Shown: positions 56,659 through 64,000 of the stretch, piece after piece
How the letters are laid out: each line of letters starts with the position of its first letter
Numbering within the stretch: the first letter of the stretch is position 1
DNA from: Capillidium heterosporum
Lineage: Eukaryota > Entomophthoromycota > Entomophthoromycetes > Entomophthorales > Capillidiaceae
Length of the DNA stretch: 64,000 nt
Direction: 5' to 3'
NCBI GenBank assembly: GCA_016630905.1
Contig: WBMQ01000003.1
Location: 744,001-808,000 of the forward strand
Notes under the pieces: generated by a model
Told to the model about the DNA's origin: nothing
The model's input: only the letters and a program-made list of their open reading frames with translations
Database searches by the model: none
Program-made: the position numbers and the translations under genes

Positions 56659-57884
56659 CTAGAATAAGCCCAAATATTTAACCAAAGTATCGGACCAAAC
56701 TCCAGCAGCGACGATAGCACCAAACCACTGGGAGTTTTTGAAACTATCCCAACAACTGGCTGGGTTATCGATATCTACCTCTCTGATCTGTTTGTACAGA
56801 AATCTACCTCCCCAAATCCAATTAACTAAGTGGAAGATGATAGTATTGCCGTTCATTATACCACTCAAAGTTAACATGGACAGCGTAGTTGCTGAGAATC
56901 CAGCTAGATACTTTTTGGTGTTCTCACCCATGTACAGGGCAGTAGATTTTACTCCTACTTTGACATCGTCTACTTTATCCTAAAAGTATGCTGTTAGTAT
57001 CGATAACTTTTAATATGCAAAAAAGCACCTGGTGGGCGTAGATGGTATCGTAAATTAAAGTCCAGCTTATACCAGCCACGTACAGAGGTAAAGTTACAGC
57101 CAAGTCGGTGTATCCAGCAATTGCCGAATAACCTAAAAGGGCACCCCAGTTGAAAGCCAAACCTTCAAAATATATCAATAAATACATATTAGCTAAAGTA
57201 ACAAAATACCTAAAGTAAATTGGGGCCAATAAGTAATGCGTTTCATAAAAGGATACACGACCACTAATGCCAGAGAGCTAGCCCCTAATCCAATGGTATA
57301 CCAGTTGAATTGAGTTAAAACAGCTAAACCAGCTGAAAGCTGTAGGCCCAAAAATTGGAAGGCTTGGAACCTAGTCAGTTGCCCCGAAGCTAGAGGTCGA
57401 CTTTTTGTCCTAGCTACGGCCTTGTCGAACTTTATATCCCATAAGTCGTTTATCGTACACCCAGCCCCACGCATAACAAAAGCCCCAATACTGAACAGGG
57501 TTAAAGTTGACAGTGAAGTTGTCAAAGGTGGTAGGTGTGCGTAGCTAGCTAGTCCTATAGACCATACTACATTAGCAAAAGAAATTGATGTTAGAAACAA
57601 ATATTAAAGTATTTAAAAATACCACAAGGATAGAGGAGCAGTAAGGTGCCTATAGGTTTGTCAACTCGAGCTAGCTGTTTGTAGGGCTCTAAACGTTGGA
57701 ATAAACTTGACTTCTCTAAAGGTTGGGTTGGAGCTTCATAGTTTTGGATAGACTTCAGGCTGGAGTTGTCATCCTTGGTAGATCTAAACCTTAAGTTGGT
57801 GAAGTTGGAAGGACTGAACCTCAAGTTTAACTTTAGTTTGGTTGTCAGGTGGACTTTGCTCGCTGTAGTCAGTAGTCGAAACAT
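56659..57884 (-). CDS. COQ2: 4-hydroxybenzoate polyprenyltransferase (Coq2)
   Basis: Coq2 joins the polyprenyl chain to 4-hydroxybenzoate in the mitochondrial inner membrane, the first membrane step of ubiquinone synthesis. Four exons: 57884-57623, 57566-57210, 57162-57029, 56979-56659; 357 aa, all joins in frame. A basic, hydroxylated N-terminus looks like a mitochondrial presequence. The UbiA hallmarks are present: [16 protein letters not shown] before the first membrane span, the first Asp motif [15 protein letters not shown] (NDxxD), the string [11 protein letters not shown], and the second Asp motif [13 protein letters not shown], the last formed only after splicing the intron at 57028-56980. 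Several membrane helices follow. The donor GTGCTT of that intron is weak but frame and motif demand it. Divergent from eIF2B alpha. Confidence 0.95.
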
Positions 57885-58295
57885 CAGGCTCTAAAATTGT
57901 GACAAGGTTGTTGATTAAAGTTTAAAAGTTTTGAGTTTTAGATTGATAGGATTAGTAAGTATAACTGGCCAATTGGAGGGCTACATTTGCTTTTCTCATT
58001 AATTAATTATTGGCTTAATTTGTCTATTTGATGGTTTACAAACTGTGCTTTCTTTATCAGCATCAGCCAATAATATGACTCTAATTTGCTCACATATGGC
58101 AGTTCATAGGCCTATAACTGGGATGTGCAACCGAGGGGGTGAGAATGGATCATTAGCAGATTCCAATCATTTTGCTTTAATACCATTGCAGTTCACTCAG
58201 AAATTTGTTTACCATCCAAGTTGTTTCAGTCACGGTTTTGAGCTAGAAAAGCATTCAGACACACTTTTGTTGTATAGAAGATATTTGAAAAGAAC
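57885..58295. other. Divergent promoter of COQ2 and eIF2B alpha
   Basis: About 410 bases shared by two divergent housekeeping genes. An open frame overlapping 58045-58317 has no recognisable content. Confidence 0.5.
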
Positions 58296-59550
58296 ATGGC
58301 CGATACTCAAACGATAGTAACACGATTTGCCAGTTTACTGGAAGATGAATTTGTAACTTTTATATGCTCACTAATTCCAACTAATCTTGAATTTTTATTT
58401 TTAAAACTTAGTCATTCGCAATTCCAGTAGCTGCCATAAAAGTGTTGACCGAATTCATATCCAACTTCAACCGCCTTAACTTTGACGGAGCTGCTAAGTT
58501 CATTGGAATCGACCATAACAACTTTGAAAAAATCGTCTATTCGTAACCCAGTCCCAGTAACTGCTGGCTGCGACTTATTCGAAAGGTTTGTTTCGCGAAC
58601 CAGTGCTAATTTTGAAGATTTTACCAAATTCAAGTTGCATTTAGTGCAGCGAGGCAAGAAATTTGTTGATAGGGCAAGTAACTCTCGAACTGACATTGCC
58701 AAATTGGCCGTACAGTTTATCAAAGATGATTCGGTACTAATTTTATACTTTTAATTTATGTTTTAACGTTCATTTTTATGTTTGTAAATAGGTTATATTG
58801 GTGCATAGTTACTCTAGAGTAGTTATGTCCGCATTACAACTGGCCTTACAGCTCAAGAAGAGGTTTACAGTCTACGTAACCGAGTCTAGACCATCTTCAG
58901 CTGGGTAGTAGTTTATGTAGGCATCTTTATTTACTTGTTTGTATTATAGACTACAAGCAGTCGAAGCTATGCGTAACTGTGGTATCCATGCGACCTTGAT
59001 CTTGGACACTGCTGTAGGATACGTAATGGGTAAGGTGGATTGTGTCATGGTAGGAGCTGAAGGTGTAGTGGAGAACGGTGGTATCATCAATCAGATCGGT
59101 ACTTATCAAATCGCATTGATTGCTAAAGCAAACAACGTACCCTTCTACTGCCTCGCTGAAAGGTATCTTTATATACTATTGCATCTATTGACAACTATAT
59201 TTTAGTTTCAAATTCGTCCGATTGTTCCCCATCAACCAGCAGGAAATTCCCATCAACATCAGTTTAGTCACTGATTACAAGTATCTGCCTCAGTTGAAGG
59301 GCAACCCTAAATCCTTTGAAAGCTTGGAGAAGTTGAATTTAGAACGATTGACCGAGGCTGAAAACACTCCCTCCAACATCAAGGTAAACTTTAATAAGCC
59401 AATTGAGGTTTTAATTTCTTTGTCGATTTTTAGGTAGAAAATCCTAATTTAGATTATACACAGCCGGATCTAATTACTTTGTTGGTTACTGATCTAGGAG
59501 TTTTAACTCCGTCAGGTGTATCAGATGAGCTTATCAAACTTTACTTTTAA
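58296..59550 (+). CDS. GCN3: Translation initiation factor eIF2B alpha subunit
   Basis: eIF2B is the exchange factor for eIF2; the alpha subunit (Gcn3) senses phosphorylated eIF2. Six exons: 58296-58352, 58412-58733, 58792-58904, 58950-59162, 59206-59383, 59434-59550; about 332 aa. Family blocks seen in order: [94 protein letters not shown] and the C-terminal [20 protein letters not shown]. Oddity: exon 2 has one base too many. It starts in the frame giving [12 protein letters not shown] but the conserved [17 protein letters not shown] onward is in the next frame, so the break lies at about 58454-58475. No GT-AG intron resolves it without deleting conserved residues. All else is intact. Confidence 0.93.
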
Positions 59551-60169
59551 AGAGTATCATAGCTACTTTATAGAATCAATTGCTTTATTTTTTGAACTCC
59601 ATTCTTTATGCTATTTGCTTATGTGAAATTTTACCTAGTAGCTATATCAAGTACTGCTAAACCATATACTATATATACACATTTTATACCATTTTATTTT
59701 AAAGACCTCAATTATAAACTTGTACTATCGCATTTATAAGGAGCATAGTTGGATCTATTTTTACTTGCTGTTAGGCTTACTTGACTTTCCAACTTTCTAT
59801 AAAACTAAGAAGATGTACAAAAGGTATAAACTATCAGCCCATATATTTAACTTTTTTAAATTGACAATAAGCTTTGAATGTAATAATATTTCATATAGAA
59901 TATTTTTATTCTTGAAACAAACAACTCATGTTTTAGGCGGCATTTTTAAATGTAACTTTGCTTTTAAAATAATGCCAAGTTTTATTAAATACTTGTGCCC
60001 TAATTTTTTAAAGATCTCTCAAATCACTTCAACCTGGAGTTTACAGAAATTAGAACTGATTTTAACCAACCTCAATTTAGAAACAAGTGGAAACTGAAAA
60101 ATCACAAGCACATCCCAACACTTTTCGAACAAATATACAATTTAATTGAGCATCAATAGACAGGACAAG
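59551..60169. other. Intergenic with a doubtful ORF
   Basis: Between eIF2B alpha and SCYL2. A 125-codon open frame (59720-60097) begins with TTG, has an extremely AT-driven composition (Phe, Ile, Lys, Tyr) and no recognisable domain; it ends 70 bases before the SCYL2 start, so it is probably promoter or 5' leader. Confidence 0.45.
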
Positions 60170-63100
60170 ATGGATATTTTAAAGCAGATGGTGTTGGGAA
60201 ACAACGTCAGCAAAGACTACGACATTAAGGAAAATGTTATAGCTACTTCCAGCAGCTGGAAAGTTTATAAAGCCACCAAAAAGAATATTAGCTTGAATGG
60301 GGTCATTAATAATTCAAGCAACACCAACACTACTAATGAATCTAGCAAAGTCTCAGTATTTGTATCCTTTTTATTTATGCCTTTCATTTAATTATAGATA
60401 TTTATTCTTTAACTCCATTTCCATTACTTTCATTTTGTTATTTAGATTGTTGAGAAACGGAACTTACATGAAAGTTTAAGTACCAGATTCCAAAGTCCAT
60501 CATCCAACGCGACTAAACCAGCTGACTTACTTATAGATCTGTTGAAGAAGGAGGTATACCCATTTATTTTTGCTTTGATTTATACCCAAGGTTTAGGCGA
60601 CTCAACTGACACGATTACGACACCCTTCCTTGTAAGGTTTACTTGAAGTTAAGATTTAATTTAACTTGGACAAAAATTAGGCTGAAGGTGATGGTGCCGT
60701 TGGACGATACACGAACTAGTCTTATATTTGCAACAGAACCTATATCAATTGGATTGAATAATTTGCTAACCCACGATATTTATTTTCGAACTGAGATTGA
60801 GTTGGATACGATAGAGGTAATTTGTTTAATTAATAGGAAGGCAAATTGAACATCGATAGATTCAAAAAGGGCTACTTCAACTGGTTAAAGGATTACAGTT
60901 CTGTCATCAGGAAGCCAAACTGGTTCATGGGAATCTCAACCCTAACTCGATATTGTTAAATGAAAAAGGCGATTGGAAGCTCAGTGGGTAAGTAAGGTTT
61001 TATATATTCTTTTTAGTTTACAGTTAAAGGTTTGGATTTGCTACCTATGTCGATTATCAGCAAGGTGAACGGCCTGAAACTTATTTTGAATATGATAGTC
61101 AACTACCACCTCTTTGTCAGCCTAGCTTGGATTATAGCGGTATAATATTACTTTACTATAATAACTAATTGTTAAACTACTAGCACCTGAGCTTGTTAAC
61201 TCCAACCAGCTGGGCTTCTCCAATGATCTATTCGGACTAGGTTGCCTCATCTATTCCATCTTTAATAATGGTAAACCTTTGATCAATGCCCGTAACAACC
61301 TGTTGAGTTACCGAAGTGCCGTTGAAAAGCTAAATTCCATCCCCCTAAGCGTACCTGATAACTTCCAAAGTAAATTTTATTTTTTGATTTAGCTGTTGAG
61401 ATTTTCATTAGCCCTCGTTAGAAGATTGTTGAGCGTGCGACCCGAAAGTCGACCCAACCTAACTGAACTGGCCAAGGATCCAGCCTTCGACAATGTGCTG
61501 GTCAAGTCTATCCGGTTCCTGGAGAACTTTGCTGAGCACCTACCTCAGAACAAAACTCAGTTTCTTAAAGGTCTGACCCGTGTGATTGACCAGTTCCCTC
61601 AGACGCTGTTATTCAATAAGGTGGGTTTGTTTAAAACTCGCTTTGTAACCTAACTTGTATCTGTAGGTCCTACCTAACTTATTGGAAGAGACCAAGGATC
61701 CCAGTATGCTGCCCTTACTACTTCCGCTAATTGAGAAGGTCGGCCAGCAGCTGACGCCATTAGAGTATAGCGAGAAGGTACTACCAACTTTGATAAACTG
61801 CTTTCAGCTGAAAGGACCACCTGATGCCATAATATCTCTCCTCGATCTGTTGGAAGGTGTTATCAACCGATGTACCAACTCCAAACTACACTTAGGTACT
61901 TATTACTATTGCCATTTACTTATTTGAATTAGAAATTTTGCCTATATTAGCTACTGCTTTGACTAGTGCTGATATTGATGTTCAGGATAAGGCACTTAAA
62001 GTAGTTCCCATTATAGTTGATAAGCTCGACTACTCGGTCGTCAAACATCAACTCTATCCCAAGATTCAGGTAGGTGAGTAACAATTTTATTTAATTAATA
62101 TATATTTTAGACTTTATACACCAAGACCAACATGTTAAGCATCAAAGTAGCGGTCTTACACTGCTTCAAGGCGTTACTCCCTGTATTGGATAAGGACTGT
62201 ATCAACGTCAAGCTCATACCACTGTTACAAGCCACTAAGAGTAAAGAACCCAATGTGCAGGTAATATCTTGTGTATACATATATACTTATGAATTTAGTT
62301 GGCGATTGTCGCAATCTACCTGGAACTTGGTCTTACATTTACTGAAGCCGATACAGTGGCGACTCAATTATTACCTGAATTGTGGAAGACCACCGTCAAC
62401 CCTAATATGAATCCCCAGCAGGTAATTTTTATATGTAAATTTCTGGCATTCAATACATATTTAGTTACATGCGCTGTTCGACGGCATCAAGAAACTTAGT
62501 GCCAAGGTCGAGAAGGAGTTGACGAGCCGAGCCAAAGTCGAATCGAGTCTGCAGAACAAAGTGAACAACAAAGTTTCGGGTCCGGTAGCTGTCGACTTTG
62601 AAACTCTGGTGGGAGCATCTAAATCTAGTTCTTCGAATACCAACTACAATAACCAGGTAAACCTTTGTCTTGGTTAAATTTTAATAAACACTTGTATGTT
62701 AGTTGTCGAGCCAAGCCAGCGTGAAGCACTCATCCCAGAATCCGACTAAAGGGCTAACTAGTAGTACGTCAGAAGAGAAGTTGACTTGGTCTGAGTTCAC
62801 CAAAGGGCAAAAGGACCAGATTGGAACTTCAACTCGAAAAGTGGAACCGGTCAAGGCTACTACGACTACACCGTGGAGTCTAGCTGGAAACAAGGCGAGC
62901 ACCAGCCAGGCCTTCCCTACTTTACCCAAACCACCAAGCACCGGCTCTGGTATCGGTACCAGCGTCAACTCCAATTTTACCAACCTCAATGCTAACTTTC
63001 AAACTCCTAATTACAGTCTACCTGGTACAACCTTTAGTGCCAGTACCAACCTCAGTACCACCAATAATGTTGCCAACTACAACCTACAGGGCACGACTTT

Positions 63101-63416
63101 CAATACAAATAGTAATCTTAATACAAATGCCAATGGCCCCAATTACAATCTAGCTGGCACAAGCTTCAGCACGAATACAAATGCCACTTCCAACGTCAAC
63201 TGGAATCGCCCCAGCTCGGCACTTAGCCCGACATCTAGTAGCTTAAACCCACTTAACTTGGTAAACCCAGCCACACGGTCCCCTTCCACTCCACCCATAT
63301 TACCTAATATGAACATGTCCAGTCAGCTTTTGACGCCGAGTCCAGCGAGTACCTCTATGAAATTAAATGGAAAGGGTAGAAAAGCAGAGGTCGATATGTT
63401 TGACCCATTGGCTTAG
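60170..63416 (+). CDS. SCYL2: SCYL2-type pseudokinase (coated-vesicle protein)
   Basis: SCYL2/CVAK104 proteins bind clathrin and adaptors in Golgi-endosome traffic. Fourteen exons, all in frame: 60170-60361, 60446-60553, 60597-60631, 60681-60816, 60860-60987, 61030-61139, 61184-61350, 61393-61620, 61667-61895, 61933-62069, 62111-62260, 62299-62421, 62465-62656, 62703-63416; 882 aa (human SCYL2 is about 930). The N-terminal kinase-like domain is degenerate: LVHGNLNPNSILLN replaces HRDLKxxN and GFGFAT replaces DFG, but the APE motif (SAPELVNSN) remains. Then come HEAT-type helices (LPLLLPLIEKVGQQLTPLEY, VLPTLINCFQLKGPPDAI, LHCFKALLPVLDKDCINVKL, VATQLLPELWKTTVNPNMNP). The C-terminal 240 residues are Asn/Thr/Ser-rich with three diverged repeats around NYxLxGTxFxxxTN, ending FDPLA, and resemble a disordered adaptor-binding tail. 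Confidence 0.93.
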
Positions 63417-64000
63417 TACCTTATAGAATAAACTTAGTTTGAACTTACAATTAACTTTGATACCAAAAAGTTGAATTGGAATAGGCTTATACTAATTTTT
63501 GTAGGCTTTTTAAGTGATGTTAAATAAGAATTCTATATCGATAAATTTAAATTTTGAGTAATAAAGCTTCATATGGAGCTTAGACAGAACTATTATGTTC
63601 TTAATCCCATTTTAGTCATATTTAATTATCTTTTGTAGGATTGTATATTCATATTTTTTGCAACTATAGCTTTTGCTGACATAATGATAAAGCTTATTAG
63701 ATCCTTAACGTCACCTTTTTTATAAGCATATGTTCCATCCATTTGATTGTTGGATTCCCCATGCAGTGAAAGGAATCATCGGTTTGCACTTCGAACATAA
63801 ATTTTAAGTACAAGTAGGGAATTCAATCTTCAGCTGAAGAATTCCAACATTCTCAAAGCATTTGAGTTGGAAGTTTCTAACAAAGTTTAAATAAGAATCC
63901 TTGAAAATGATAAAATCACAGCAGGTATACTTTAGATATACTACTCGATTCAGCAAAACTGAGTAGTATTGAGTAAACTAATATAGGACTAACGATACTA
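63417..64000. other. Intergenic, right end of window
   Basis: 3' flank of SCYL2, AT-rich, no ORF. Holds the second copy of the 28-bp palindromic element (63940-63967). Confidence 0.5.
63940..63967. repeat. 28-bp dispersed palindromic element, copy 2
   Basis: ACTACTCGATTCAGC followed by AAAACTGAGTAGT. Reverse-complement match, 23 of 28 bases, to 31144-31171. Confidence 0.5.

Noticed and set aside
59720-60097. 125-codon open frame upstream of SCYL2.
   Set aside because: No ATG start at its head, AT-driven composition and no domain; better seen as 5' leader or promoter DNA.
61351-61392. A fifth frame break, in SCYL2, when the donor at 61371 is used.
   Set aside because: Using the donor GTACCT at 61351 gives a normal 42-nt intron with a CTGATAAC branch site and restores frame.
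1-64000. Autonomous transposons, LTR or viral remnants.
   Set aside because: No reverse transcriptase, integrase, transposase, capsid or envelope-like frames were recognised; only short inverted-repeat elements were seen.
1-64000. tRNA or rRNA genes.
   Set aside because: No stretch with the A-box/B-box pattern and cloverleaf arms, and no rRNA-like sequence, was noticed by eye; a covariance search was not possible.

Overview
This is nuclear DNA from a eukaryote, most likely an early-diverging fungus (Mucoromycota/Zoopagomycota grade rather than Dikarya). Reasons: AT-rich intergenic DNA; very small GT-AG introns, mostly 29-60 nt, often with CTAAC/CTGATAAC-like branch sites; secreted GH18 chitinases with a six-cysteine chitin-binding tail; an SreA/Fep1/URBS1-type iron GATA factor; three ATF-type bZIP factors; and a mitochondrial ClpP plus a Groucho/TLE co-repressor, which common Dikarya models lack. 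The species cannot be fixed from this sequence alone. No tRNA, rRNA, autonomous transposon or viral relic was recognised.

Layout. 0.5-5.4 kb: ATF-like bZIP (-), a doubtful small membrane-protein gene (+), an intronless-style coiled-coil gene with one intron (+). 6.7-12.4 kb: the ten-exon TRS120/TRAPPC9 gene (-) and a zinc-motif protein of unknown role (-). 13.3-17.0 kb: a 7TM receptor (+), seven-exon ClpP with a 6-nt exon (+), and a convergent small membrane protein (-). 18.1-21.5 kb: a divergent pair of small ATF-like bZIP genes. 24.6-27.8 kb: a secreted mucin-like protein built of 95 seven-residue units in four blocks. 28.5-29.5 kb: ketopantoate reductase (-). 33.2-40.5 kb: polo-like kinase (-), MED8 (+), Groucho/TLE (-). 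43.1-55.4 kb: three GH18 chitinases interleaved with two GATA factors, all on +. 56.7-63.4 kb: COQ2 (-), eIF2B alpha (+), SCYL2 pseudokinase (+).

Themes. Housekeeping genes (vesicle tethering, translation initiation, ubiquinone synthesis, mitosis, Mediator) sit beside wall and surface genes (chitinases, mucin). Chitinases 1 and 2 are tandem duplicates with homologous promoters and about 500 identical bases, a probable gene-conversion tract. Secreted-protein and bZIP genes carry a TATA box about 40-80 nt before the ATG. Four conserved genes (polo kinase, MED8, chitinase 1, eIF2B alpha) each have exactly one surplus base in a coding exon: assembly error, recent damage, or (less likely) +1 frameshifting. 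Exon boundaries were derived by hand from splice consensus, frame continuity and family conservation; none was tested against transcripts.
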